Positions 46,215 to 54,696 of a DNA stretch of 64,000 nt are shown here, piece by piece. The position numbers and the translations under genes are program-made. This DNA comes from Streptomyces graminofaciens. Its GTDB lineage: Bacteria; Actinomycetota; Actinomycetes; Streptomycetales; Streptomycetaceae. The notes below the pieces were generated by a model. It made no database searches. It worked only from the letters and a program-made list of their open reading frames with translations, and was not told the origin of the DNA. Location of the stretch: positions 11,442,501 to 11,506,500 of the forward strand of contig NZ_AP018448.1 in assembly GCF_030294945.1 (NCBI RefSeq), given 5' to 3'. How positions within the stretch are numbered: the first letter of the stretch is position 1; every line of letters begins with the position of its first letter.

Positions 46215-47017
46215 GCATCAGAACAGCCCTGCGCATCACCCCGGCCCTGCTCCTGCTCGGCCTCGCCCTCGCCGGCCCCTGGATCGCCCCGCACGCCGTG
46301 GACGCTCCGGTGACCGCGCCCTACGCCGAACCCGGCTCCGCCGCCGTCCTCGGCGGCGACCAGCTCGGCCGGGACGTACTCAGCCGCCTGCTGGCCGGCG
46401 GCCGCGACCTCGTCCTGTCCTCGCTGCTCGTCGCGGTCCTCGTCACCGGCACGGCCGCGGTGCTCGGCGCGATCGGCGCCGTACGCCCGATCGTCGGACG
46501 CCTGGTGGAGCGGACCGCCGACGTACTGATGCTGCTCCCTGCCGTACTCGGCATCCTCCTCGTCACCCTGTCCTGGCCCGGCGGCGGCCGATTCGCCGTC
46601 ATCGCGGCCGCCGTCGTCCTCGGCGTGCCGTACGCCGTCCGGCTCGCGGCGAGCGCGGCGAGTCCCGTCGCCGCGACCGGGTACGTCGAAGCGGCCGCCG
46701 CCGGCGGCGAACGCCTCTGGTACCTCGTCGTCCGCGAGATCCTGCCCAATCTGCGCGCCACCCTGCTCGCCCTGTTCGGCCTGCGGTTCGTCGCCGCCGT
46801 CTACCTCGTCGCCACGGCGGGCTTCCTCCAAGTGGGACCCCAACCACCCGCCGCCGACTGGGCGTTGATGATCCGGGAGAACTCCTCCGGCATCCTCCTC
46901 AACCCCTGGTCCGTCGTCGCCCCCGGCATCGCCATCGGCCTGCTCGCCCTGAGCGTCAACCTCGCGGCCGCCACCCTCGCCCCCCAGACCGGCCGGAAGG
47001 CGGTGACCGTCCTGTGA
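46211..47017 (+). CDS. Opp/Nik-type ABC permease (DppC-like)
   Basis: 268 aa from GTG 46211, which overlaps the first permease stop (GTGA). It contains the typical LGGDQLGRDVLSRLLAGGR motif after the first helix and the coupling motif EAAAAGGERLWYLVVREI. Five to six helices. Confidence 0.9.
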   Translation: MSIRTALRITPALLLLGLALAGPWIAPHAVDAPVTAPYAEPGSAAVLGGDQLGRDVLSRLLAGGRDLVLSSLLVAVLVTGTAAVLGAIGAVRPIVGRLVERTADVLMLLPAVLGILLVTLSWPGGGRFAVIAAAVVLGVPYAVRLAASAASPVAATGYVEAAAAGGERLWYLVVREILPNLRATLLALFGLRFVAAVYLVATAGFLQVGPQPPAADWALMIRENSSGILLNPWSVVAPGIAIGLLALSVNLAAATLAPQTGRKAVTVL

Positions 47018-48636
47018 GCCACACCCGCGACCGGTACGCGCAACCCGAGGGACCACCCGGCGACACCCCGGCCGTCACCGTCACCGGCCTCACGGTCGCC
47101 GCCTCCGACGGACGACTGCTCCTGCGGGACGCCGACCTCACCCTGCGCCCCGGCCGACTGGTCGCCCTGACCGGCCCCTCCGGCGCGGGCAAGACGACCC
47201 TCCTGCGTGCCGTGACGGGCCTGCTGCCCCCCGGCACCTCCCGCACCGCCGGCCACATCGACGTCCTCGGCCACGACGTCCACGCCCTCGGCGACCGAGA
47301 GCTGCGCACCCTGCGCGGCACCCGCCTCGCCTACGTCGGCCAGGACCCCGGCTCCGGCCTCAACCCCCGGATGCGCGTCCGTGGCCTCGTCCGCGAACTC
47401 GCCGCCGACCGAAGCGCACAGGCGGTGACCGCACTCCTGGCCGAGGTCCACCTTCCGGACGACGGCCGGTTCGCAGCCCGCCGCCCCGGCGCCCTCTCCG
47501 GCGGACAACAGCGCCGCGTCGCCCTCGCCCGGGCCCTGGCCCGCCGCCCCGACGTCCTGCTCCTCGACGAGCCGACCGCCGGGCTCCACCCCGAACTCCG
47601 CGACGACATCGGCACATTGCTGAGCCACCTCGCCCGCGAACACCACCTGGCCATCGCCTTCTCCTGCCATGACCCGGCGGTCGTGGAGCGGTTCGCGGAC
47701 GAGGCGGTGGCCCTCACGGCGCCGCTGCCGGGGCCGCGCCGGAACCTCGGGGCGCGGGACAGGGAACGTATGCGCGGCCCGGAAGAGGCAGGTGACCCGA
47801 GCCGGACGGCCGAGGGGGGCCGGGAAGCCGATCCGGACGTGATCGCTGATTCGGCCCAGGAGGCCCCCACCGAGAGCACGCCCCTCCTCGAAGTCCGCGA
47901 CCTCCACGCCCACTTCCGGGGCGTCCCCGCCCTCACCGACGTCGGCTTCGCCGTCGCCGCCGGCTCCGCGACCGGCATCGTCGGTGTCTCCGGCTCCGGC
48001 AAGACCACCCTCGTCCGCACGGTCGTGGGACTCCACCGCAGCACCTCGGGGACGATCCACCTGGCCGGCGCACCCCTGAGCACCGGCCTGCGCGGCCGTA
48101 CCCGCGAACAGCGCCGCGCCGTGCAACTCGTCACCCAGAACCCGCTCGGCGCGCTCAACCCCAGCCGTACGATCGGAGCCGCCGTCGGCCGCCCGCTTCG
48201 TCTGCACCGCCGCTGTGCCGGTGGGGAGATCCACGAACGGGTCGCCGACCTCCTCGAACAGGTCGGCCTGCCGCCCGAGTACGCCGACCGCCATCCGCAT
48301 GAGCTGTCCGGCGGCCAGCGTCAGCGGGTCGCCATCGCGCGGGCCCTCGCCGCCGACCCCGACGTACTGATCTGCGACGAGATCACCTCCGCGCTGGACG
48401 CCGACACCGGCCGCGCGATCATGGACCTGCTGACCGGCCTGCGCGAGCGGCGCGGCACCACCCTCGTCCTCATCAGCCACGACCTTCCCCTGATCGCCGA
48501 CCGCACCGACACCGTCACGGTCCTGGACGCGGGCCACGTCGTCGAGGCGGGCCGCACCGGCGACGTCTTCACCACGCCTCGGCACGAGGCGACGCGAGCG
48601 CTGCTGGGAACGCCCGCGGCTGCGGGGCGGCCCTGA
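47014..48636 (+). CDS. ABC importer ATPase with two fused nucleotide-binding domains
   Basis: 540 aa from GTG 47014, again a GTGA overlap. Two complete ATPase halves: Walker A GPSGAGKTT and GVSGSGKTT, signatures LSGGQQRRVALARAL and LSGGQRQRVAIARAL, Walker B LLLDEPTAG and LICDEITSA. It is a fused OppD-OppF type that powers the two permeases. The four overlapping genes make a self-contained importer. Confidence 0.93.
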   Translation: MSHTRDRYAQPEGPPGDTPAVTVTGLTVAASDGRLLLRDADLTLRPGRLVALTGPSGAGKTTLLRAVTGLLPPGTSRTAGHIDVLGHDVHALGDRELRTLRGTRLAYVGQDPGSGLNPRMRVRGLVRELAADRSAQAVTALLAEVHLPDDGRFAARRPGALSGGQQRRVALARALARRPDVLLLDEPTAGLHPELRDDIGTLLSHLAREHHLAIAFSCHDPAVVERFADEAVALTAPLPGPRRNLGARDRERMRGPEEAGDPSRTAEGGREADPDVIADSAQEAPTESTPLLEVRDLHAHFRGVPALTDVGFAVAAGSATGIVGVSGSGKTTLVRTVVGLHRSTSGTIHLAGAPLSTGLRGRTREQRRAVQLVTQNPLGALNPSRTIGAAVGRPLRLHRRCAGGEIHERVADLLEQVGLPPEYADRHPHELSGGQRQRVAIARALAADPDVLICDEITSALDADTGRAIMDLLTGLRERRGTTLVLISHDLPLIADRTDTVTVLDAGHVVEAGRTGDVFTTPRHEATRALLGTPAAAGRP

Positions 48637-48679
48637 GCGGGGCGCGTCGGCCGGTCGGACGGGGTCTGGCGGCGGCCCG

Positions 48680-48895
48680 CTACGTGGAGTAGTTCCAGTC
48701 GTACGGTCCGCCGCCCTGCCACTCGATCAGCTCGGGGTCGTCGACGGCCGTCTCCTTGGCAGGAAGGCCTGCCTGGTGCAGGTATTCCATGACGTCGAAC
48801 AGGTTGTGGGCGCTGCCCACGCGTTTGCCCTGGATCATCACCTGCCGCGCACCGTCCGAGGGCGGCAGCACGACGACGGGAGGACGCTCGTCCAT
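48680..48895 (-). CDS. Small conserved-looking protein, unknown function
   Basis: 71 aa from ATG 48895. A hydrophilic protein ending in the aromatic tail GGGPYDWNYST, with MIQGKRVGSAHNLFDVMEYL in the middle. No recognised domain. It is 70 bp downstream of the macrodomain gene on the same strand and could be its last operon member. Confidence 0.5.
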   Translation of the reverse strand: MDERPPVVVLPPSDGARQVMIQGKRVGSAHNLFDVMEYLHQAGLPAKETAVDDPELIEWQGGGPYDWNYST

Positions 48896-48965
48896 GGCAC
48901 CACCATGCGCCGGATGGGGCTCGGGCGCAGCTCGACACAGGCACCGGCCCCGCCCGCCAGGACTT

Positions 48966-49964
48966 TCAAGACACCCCCTGGTCGACTGCCCGTCCGCCGA
49001 GAGCGCGCCGGTAGGCGGTCTCGTCGGCCTCCTCGAAGACGGTGAGGACGACCCGGTCGAACCGGCCGGGGTGCCGGTCGAGCCAGTCGGCCACGGCCCG
49101 CAGGGCGACAGGGGCGGCCTCGTCCTTGGGGTAGCCGAAGACGCCGGTGCTCACGGCACACAGGGCGATCGTACGGATCGACTCCACTTCGGCGGCCACG
49201 TCGAGGCAGGCCCGGTAGGACGCGGTGAGCGCCTCCGCGTCGGCCGGACGGGGCCGGCCGTCGACGACGGGGCCGACGGTGTGCAGGACGTAGCGGGACG
49301 GCAGGTGGTAACCCCGGGTGATCTTGGCTGTGCCGGTCGGCTCGGAGAGGCCCTGCAGCTCCATGATCGTGTGACAGTCGTCCCGAAGCCGCGGCCCGGC
49401 GGCGCTGTGGATCGCGTTGTCGATGCACGCGTGCAGCGGGCGGAAGCAGCCGAGCAGGGCGCTGTTGGCCGCGTTGACGACGGCGTCCGCCGCGAGGGTG
49501 GTGATGTCTCCCCGCCACAGTGCCGTACGACCGGCCGCCCGAAAGGCCGTGTGCGGGAACTCCTCGGCGATCGTGGGCAGCCGGAGAGCCGAGACGGTGG
49601 GCCGCAGCCCGCGCTCCGCCCCGAGGACGGCGTCCAACGCGTCCGCGGCCCCCTCGGGCAGCGGGCCGGGCGGGCGTACGGTCAGCAGGGCGCGCAGCAC
49701 CCGGCGCGCCGTCGTCGCGTCGGCGCTGGCGAAATCCGCCAGGGAGCCGCCTCGCAGCCCCAGCTGCAGCACCGCCGGGTCGGCGCCGAGCAGCCTCAGC
49801 GCGGAGCCCACGTACTCGTCCAGCCGCTCGGCCGGGGCAGGCGCCACGGACGGCCGAAACGGTTCGTCCAGGGCGATCGCGGAGCGGTACACGGCCGGCG
49901 GCAGGGCCGAGGGCCGGGCCTCCGTCTCGGCGAAGCCGCTGTCGGAAGTCCGCGAAATCGTCAT
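48966..49964 (-). CDS. Zinc-type macrodomain protein-ADP-ribose hydrolase
   Basis: 332 aa from ATG 49964 (GGAG 6 nt upstream). An N-terminal helical part of about 160 residues precedes a macrodomain (about 165-330), with ALWRGDITTLAADAVVNAANSALLGC and the signature GCFRPLHACIDNAIHSAAG, whose Cys/His residues mark the zinc-dependent class found beside SirTM sirtuins. The loop CAVSTGVFGYPKDEAA binds the distal ribose. It removes ADP-ribose from proteins and is expected to reverse the reaction of the sirtuin two genes upstream. Confidence 0.85.
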   Translation of the reverse strand: MTISRTSDSGFAETEARPSALPPAVYRSAIALDEPFRPSVAPAPAERLDEYVGSALRLLGADPAVLQLGLRGGSLADFASADATTARRVLRALLTVRPPGPLPEGAADALDAVLGAERGLRPTVSALRLPTIAEEFPHTAFRAAGRTALWRGDITTLAADAVVNAANSALLGCFRPLHACIDNAIHSAAGPRLRDDCHTIMELQGLSEPTGTAKITRGYHLPSRYVLHTVGPVVDGRPRPADAEALTASYRACLDVAAEVESIRTIALCAVSTGVFGYPKDEAAPVALRAVADWLDRHPGRFDRVVLTVFEEADETAYRRALGGRAVDQGVS

Positions 49965-50028
49965 GAATGGCTCCGGGCGATGTGGCTGAGGTGGGACAGG
50001 GAAAGGGGGGCGGCGCGCGGGCCCCGCG

Positions 50029-50886
50029 TCAGCCCCGGGTGGCGCGAACGACGTCGGCCAGGGACTTGGCGGGGCGGCCGGTGAGACGGGGTACGGCGTC
50101 GCTGACGGCGTCCAGTTCGCCCGCCGCGATGGCCGTGTACGTGGACACCCAGGCGTCGAGCTGCCAGGGCGGGGCACCGTAGGAGGCCCGGGACGCGTAC
50201 GCCTCCTCGACCGTCTCCGGCAGATAGCGCACGGTCCGTCCGAGCCGCTCGGAGAGGATGGAGGCGGCCTCGTCCAGCGTCAGGGACTCGGGCCCGGTCA
50301 GGTCGTAGACGATCCCGGAGTGGTCGGCGGGCCCGGCCAGGACGGCCACGGCGGCGTCGGCGATGTCGTCCTGGGAGACGAACGCGGCCCGCCCCTGCCC
50401 GGCGGGCCCACGGATGACACCGTCCTCGCCCACCAGCTCGGGGACGATCTCCGCGTAGAGGTTGTCGCGCAGAAACGTGTACGCCAGCCCGCTCGCCCGG
50501 ATGTGCTCCTCGGTGTGGAAGTGGTCGCGCGCCAGGGTGAAGGCGGCGTCGGGCGCGGCACCGAAGAAGGACACGTACACCAGATGCTCGACGCCCGCCT
50601 CCACGGCGGCGTCCACGAAGGACCTGTGCTCGGCGACCCGGTCGACGCTCTCCGAGGCGGACACCATGAACACGGTCCTCGCACCGCCGAGGGCGCGCAC
50701 GACGGCGTCGAACTCGCCGTATCCGCCGCGGGCCGCCGTGGCACCGGGCAGCGCGGGCGCCCGCTCGGGGCTGCGCGCCAGCAGTCTCTGCGCCACGCCT
50801 CGCTCGGCGAGGCGGCGGGCGACTCGCCCGCCGAGGCGTCCGGTGGCTCCGGTGACCACCAGCGTCGGTTCGGGGGATGCGGTCAT
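50029..50886 (-). CDS. NmrA-like NAD(P)-binding reductase
   Basis: 285 aa from ATG 50886. Atypical short-chain dehydrogenase with the N-terminal nucleotide motif VTGATGRLGGRVARRL and VYVSFFGAAPDAAF; the classical YxxxK pair is not evident. It resembles quinone-reductase or redox-sensing NmrA proteins. It sits between the sirtuin and macrodomain genes (76 and 64 bp gaps), so it is probably in one operon with them. Confidence 0.82.
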   Translation of the reverse strand: MTASPEPTLVVTGATGRLGGRVARRLAERGVAQRLLARSPERAPALPGATAARGGYGEFDAVVRALGGARTVFMVSASESVDRVAEHRSFVDAAVEAGVEHLVYVSFFGAAPDAAFTLARDHFHTEEHIRASGLAYTFLRDNLYAEIVPELVGEDGVIRGPAGQGRAAFVSQDDIADAAVAVLAGPADHSGIVYDLTGPESLTLDEAASILSERLGRTVRYLPETVEEAYASRASYGAPPWQLDAWVSTYTAIAAGELDAVSDAVPRLTGRPAKSLADVVRATRG

Positions 50887-50962
50887 GGGTGGCTTCACGT
50901 CCTGACGTGCGGGTGCAGGTGCGGGTGTACGGGGATCGGGGAGGCTCCTGGAAGGTCCATGG

Positions 50963-51829
50963 TCACCCGGCGAGCGCGTCCAGGAGAAGATCCGCGGCGA
51001 ACGGCACGGCCAGGGCCCGGTCCCCCAGGTCGGCGGGGACATCCGGGTGCCCGGGATTGACCCGCACCAGACGCGCCCCGGGGGTGTGACGGACGACGTT
51101 CTCCATGGGCCACCGGATCACGCCGGGGGTGTTGAACCCGGCGCCGATCTCCAGGACGAGCAGCCGGCCGGAGCGGGGCGCGTCGCCGAGCCACCGCGTC
51201 AGCCGGTCCCCGGCGGGCATGAACGCGCTGTCGACGAACTCCGGCCCCACACGCACGTTCGGGAACACGTCCGCTCCGCAGTTCGGGCAGACGGGCAGGG
51301 CCGCCCGGTCGGTCACCCGCCCCGACTCCCGGTCGTAGGCGGCGAGGATCCGGTCGAGGTACGGCTTCGCGTCCCAGGTCTCCCGCACACAGGGCACGGT
51401 GCACTGCAACTGCCCGTAGTCGCCCTGGGGCGTGAAGATCCGGTCCGGATCGAAGCCGTTGCGGGCGAACAGCGCGTCGACGTTCGACGTCATCACCCAG
51501 TGGTCGCGGTCCCCGACGAGCGCGCGCAACCGCCGGTAGAGGGGGTTCGGCTGTGCCCCGAAGCGGATGTCGTCGATGTGGACGGCCCAGTAGCCCCACA
51601 TCATGTCGTCCGGGAGCGGCACGCCCAGCAGATAGCGCGAGCGCAGCCCGAGCCGGTGCAGCGCCGGGAGCAGTTCCTTGAAGCGCTCGGCGTCCCCGTA
51701 GTCGTACCCGGCGGCCGCGCTCAGCCCCGCACCGGCCGCGACCAGCACCCGGTCGGCCTCGTCGAGCCAGGTACGCAGGGTGTCGACGGGCTGCACGGAA
51801 GCCCTCGGGGCATCGCTCTGGACGGTCAT
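50963..51829 (-). CDS. SirTM-like sirtuin (protein ADP-ribosyltransferase class)
   Basis: 288 aa from ATG 51829. Sirtuin fold: NAD+ motif VAAGAGLSAAAGYDYGD near residue 29, zinc Cys pairs CTVPC and CPNC, and GAGFNTPGVIRW. Where deacetylase sirtuins have TQNID and a catalytic His in HG, this protein has TSNVD and FTPQGDYGQ, with Gln in the His position. That substitution, together with a macrodomain gene in the same operon, is the hallmark of the SirTM class, which ADP-ribosylates a lipoylated carrier in redox defence. No GcvH-L or lipoate ligase gene is visible here. Confidence 0.83.
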   Translation of the reverse strand: MTVQSDAPRASVQPVDTLRTWLDEADRVLVAAGAGLSAAAGYDYGDAERFKELLPALHRLGLRSRYLLGVPLPDDMMWGYWAVHIDDIRFGAQPNPLYRRLRALVGDRDHWVMTSNVDALFARNGFDPDRIFTPQGDYGQLQCTVPCVRETWDAKPYLDRILAAYDRESGRVTDRAALPVCPNCGADVFPNVRVGPEFVDSAFMPAGDRLTRWLGDAPRSGRLLVLEIGAGFNTPGVIRWPMENVVRHTPGARLVRVNPGHPDVPADLGDRALAVPFAADLLLDALAG

Positions 51830-51982
51830 CTTTCGGGATCCTTTCGACCTGCTGCCCCTCAAGGCTAGGAAGGGGGATCACCGGGAAGGGGGAGGGATTG
51901 CGACTGCTGATGGTCAATATCCGACAACGCGGGCACCGGCCTCGCCCGTGTCCGTCTGGGCGACGTCGGCGCGGACCTCGCT

Positions 51983-52891
51983 ATGATCCCGTCAGTGATG
52001 GCCAGAAAGAGACAGCCCGCAGCGCGCGGCATCCCGGAGATCGCCTTCGCCGCCCCACCCGGCACCCCGGCCGGAGTCGAGGTGCTGTCACTGGCCGACC
52101 TGCGCCGCCGCGTCTCGCCCGAGGCCCTGGCCAAGCCACAGCGGCCCGAGTTCCACCAGCTCATCACCCTCGCGTCCGGCGAACTTCGGCAGACGGTCGA
52201 CTTCACCGGCCACCTCCTCCGGCCCGGGTCCTGGCTCTGGGTGCGGCCCGGGCAGGTACAGCAGTGGGGCGACGTGACCCGCGCACACGGCACGCTGATC
52301 CTGTTCCGGCAGGACTTCCTGGACCGGGCCACCGCCTCCGCCGCACGCGTGGAGGACCCGCACGCTCCCGCGCTCAGCACTCCGTCACCCGAGGAGGCCG
52401 AGGCCCTGCGGATCGCCGAGGAACACCTCACCCACGAGTTCCACTCCCTCGGGCAACTGCCCCTGGAGGCGCACACGGCCGCCCTGCGCCAACTGCTGTC
52501 CGTGCTCGTGCTGCGCCTGGCCCATGTGCGCTCACCGGCCGGAAGTCCCGTTCCCGGACCGGACGAGACCTACCTGAGATTCCGGGACGCGCTCGAACGG
52601 GACTTCACCCGGACCCGCCGGGTGGAGGACTACGCCCGCACGCTCGGCTACTCCGCCCGCACCTTGTCCAGAGCCACCCTCGCCGCGGCAGGCCTGGGCG
52701 CGAAGGAACTCGTCGACCGCCGGGTGGTGCTGGAGGCCAAACGCCTCCTCGCCCACAGCGACCGGACCGCCGCCCAGATCGCCGGCCAACTGGGCTTCGC
52801 CAACCCCACCCAGTTCAGCAAGTACTTCCACCAGCGCACCGGCCGGTCCCCGATCGACTTCCGCAGAAGCGTGCGACGCGAGACGAGTTGA
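51983..52891 (+). CDS. AraC-family transcriptional regulator
   Basis: 302 aa from ATG 51983; ATG 51998 is an alternative and neither has a strong ribosome binding site. A beta-rich sensor half (about 20-160) is followed by two helix-turn-helix units (about 200-295; TAAQIAGQLGFANPTQFSKY is the second). It is divergent from the sirtuin operon, with 153 bp between the starts, and may control it. Confidence 0.85.
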   Translation: MIPSVMARKRQPAARGIPEIAFAAPPGTPAGVEVLSLADLRRRVSPEALAKPQRPEFHQLITLASGELRQTVDFTGHLLRPGSWLWVRPGQVQQWGDVTRAHGTLILFRQDFLDRATASAARVEDPHAPALSTPSPEEAEALRIAEEHLTHEFHSLGQLPLEAHTAALRQLLSVLVLRLAHVRSPAGSPVPGPDETYLRFRDALERDFTRTRRVEDYARTLGYSARTLSRATLAAAGLGAKELVDRRVVLEAKRLLAHSDRTAAQIAGQLGFANPTQFSKYFHQRTGRSPIDFRRSVRRETS

Positions 52892-52928
52892 CCCTCACCT
52901 GACGTCAGGCTCAAGACTGAGCCTGACG
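52888..52928 (+). promoter_or_regulatory. MerR-type promoter with nested dyads
   Basis: -35 TTGACC (52888-52893), a 19-bp spacer and -10 AAGACT (52913-52918). The long spacer has the perfect palindrome CCTGACGTCAGG (52898-52909) at its centre, the hallmark of MerR-activated promoters. A second inverted repeat (CGTCAGGCTCA at 52903-52913, TGAGCCTGACG at 52918-52928) overlaps it. The -35 box overlaps the stop of the AraC gene. Confidence 0.7.
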
Positions 52929-52941
52929 AAAGGGCAGACGC

Positions 52942-53064
52942 ATGGGGTACTCCGTGGGGCAGGTCTCGGCGTTCGCCGGGGTGACCGTACGAAGGCTCCA
53001 CATGGCGACCGAGGACGGAGCGGGCCGGGCGCTGAAAGCCGTCCAGCGGTCGATCGGAGCCTGA
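52942..53064 (+). pseudogene. Truncated TipA/MerR-type regulator
   Basis: A 40-aa frame from ATG 52942 with AAGGG upstream. Its first 20 residues, MGYSVGQVSAFAGVTVRRLH, match the N-terminal DNA-binding helices of TipA-like MerR regulators, but homology stops exactly there and the remainder is unrelated and ends at TGA 53062. The wing, dimerisation helix and sensor domain are missing. It directly follows a MerR-type promoter, so it is most likely the remnant of an autoregulated merR gene. Confidence 0.7.
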
Positions 53065-53115
53065 AGACACAGCCGCCCGTTCGGGGTGCGAGCCGATGCC
53101 GGGGCGACGCGGCGG

Positions 53116-54105
53116 CTACTTCCGCTCGGGCTCGGTGAGTTCCCGGAGCCGGTACTCCTTGGGGGAGAACCCATGGGCGGTACGGAAGGCGCGGGTGAAG
53201 TCGGAGGCGCGGGGGATGCCCCACCGGGCGGCGATGGCGTGGATCGGCATCGCGCGCAGCGAGGAGTCCGCCAGATCGCGGCGGGCTCCCTCCAGACGCC
53301 GGGCGCGGATCCACGCCGCCACCGTCTCCTGTGTCTGCTGCTGGAAGATCCGGTGCAGATAGCTGAGGGAGATGTGGTGCGCGGCGGCGATCACGGGCGG
53401 CGTCAGCTCCGGGTCGTGCAGGTTCTGCCGGATGAACGCCTGGACGCGTTCCACCATGGCCCGGCGGCGGGTCTCCTGCGGCAGCGCGGCCTCCGCCTCC
53501 AGCGCCTGCGCGAACCAGGCCGACACCAGGTCGAGGACGACCGTACCCAGACGGGCCGCGTCGGACGGCTGGAGGGAGTCGGCCTGCCGCTCCAGACCGA
53601 GGAGGAAGTCCGCCAGCAGCGCGCCGATGCCCTCCCGCCCCGACAGGCCCCGCCCCAGCAACTCCCGGACCTGATGCGGCGGCAGAGGGAGCAGCACCTT
53701 CGGAAAGTCCACCCCCACGCCCTTGAAGGCCCGGCACTCCCGGTCGTCCGTGGGCCGGAGGTCGTACGGCCGCGAACTGTCGGCCAGATGCAGATCACGC
53801 GGACGGAACGTGTCGGTCCGCCCGGCGTGGTCGAGCGTCAGACTTCCGTCGACCAGCAGCGTCAGGTGATACAGCTCGGGATCGGACTGACGCACCATCG
53901 TCGAACTCCGTCGGTAGCGCGTCGGCAGGAACGACATCGGGCACACGGTCACCGGCCCCAGTTCCAGCAACCGGGACTCCGCCCAGAAGTCGGCGGAGTG
54001 GGCACTGATCACATCGCTCGCGCGCGTCCGGCCGATCACCTGCCGCCAGTGGTCGAACCTGTCTTCCGCAGGAACGTCCTCGCTCCGGAACACGGTCCCG
54101 ATCAT
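53116..54105 (-). CDS. AraC-family regulator with AraC-binding-2 sensor domain
   Basis: 329 aa from ATG 54105 (GGAGGG about 9 nt upstream). An N-terminal cupin-like domain (about 15-190) is followed by two helix-turn-helix motifs (ISLSYLHRIFQQQTQETV and IAARWGIPRASDFTRAFR). It is convergent with the merR remnant; no target can be named. Confidence 0.87.
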   Translation of the reverse strand: MIGTVFRSEDVPAEDRFDHWRQVIGRTRASDVISAHSADFWAESRLLELGPVTVCPMSFLPTRYRRSSTMVRQSDPELYHLTLLVDGSLTLDHAGRTDTFRPRDLHLADSSRPYDLRPTDDRECRAFKGVGVDFPKVLLPLPPHQVRELLGRGLSGREGIGALLADFLLGLERQADSLQPSDAARLGTVVLDLVSAWFAQALEAEAALPQETRRRAMVERVQAFIRQNLHDPELTPPVIAAAHHISLSYLHRIFQQQTQETVAAWIRARRLEGARRDLADSSLRAMPIHAIAARWGIPRASDFTRAFRTAHGFSPKEYRLRELTEPERK

Positions 54106-54226
54106 TCCGCCCGACCCTCCGTTTCCTCCGTCCGGTGGATGGCGCCGACATCCTCGCACGCGGAGTTTTCGGCCGGGACGGCGGAGCCCGACAGCATGTG
54201 CGCCGCCGTCGTCGTCGGCAAGCCTC

Positions 54227-54511
54227 TCAGTCCCTGGGGAGCAGTGATCCGAGCGGGCCGAGGTCCAGGTTCAGGTCCTCCGGCCGCAGACCGTAGCGCT
54301 CGCGCAGCTCGGTCATGCGTTCGTCGAGCAGCATCAGGGTGAGCCCGATGCGCTCCTCCTGCTCCTCGCTCAGATCGCCCCGGTCGAAGCGGCGCAGCGC
54401 CTGTCGTTCCATCAGCTGGCGCAGCAACTCGACGACGGTGAGGACGAGCTTGACCAGGTCGCGCTCGACGGTGTCGGGGTCGAGGTCGAGGCGTTCGCGG
54501 CGGGCGGTCAC
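54227..54511 (-). CDS. gvpK: Gas vesicle protein GvpK
   Basis: 94 aa from GTG 54511, which overlaps the upstream stop (GTGA). The whole length matches GvpK: RLDLDPDTVERDLVKLVLTV, then RQALRRFDRG and DLNLDLGPLGSLLP. It is an accessory protein needed for gas vesicle assembly and the last gene of the cluster. Confidence 0.93.
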   Translation of the reverse strand: MTARRERLDLDPDTVERDLVKLVLTVVELLRQLMERQALRRFDRGDLSEEQEERIGLTLMLLDERMTELRERYGLRPEDLNLDLGPLGSLLPRD

Positions 54512-54696
54512 AGCGGGGACCTCCAGGGCGACGGCACTTGTTCGTTCACGGAGCTGATCAGCGCGTTGAGGTCGATACGGACGAGGTCCACGTCCGCGAT
54601 GCGCAGCGTGATGTCCCCCGTGATGACGACCCCGCCCGCCAGCAGCCGGTCGAGCAGGTCCACGAGGGCGACCTCGCGGCGCTCCACGACGGTCAT
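54508..54696 (-). CDS. gvpS: GvpS-like gas vesicle protein (GvpA family)
   Basis: 62 aa from ATG 54696 with AGAGGAAG upstream. A GvpA-type core, VALVDLLDRLLAGGVVITGD and DVDLVRIDLNALISSV. It is a short minor member, placed between gvpL and gvpK as in S. coelicolor. Confidence 0.88.
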   Translation of the reverse strand: MTVVERREVALVDLLDRLLAGGVVITGDITLRIADVDLVRIDLNALISSVNEQVPSPWRSPL

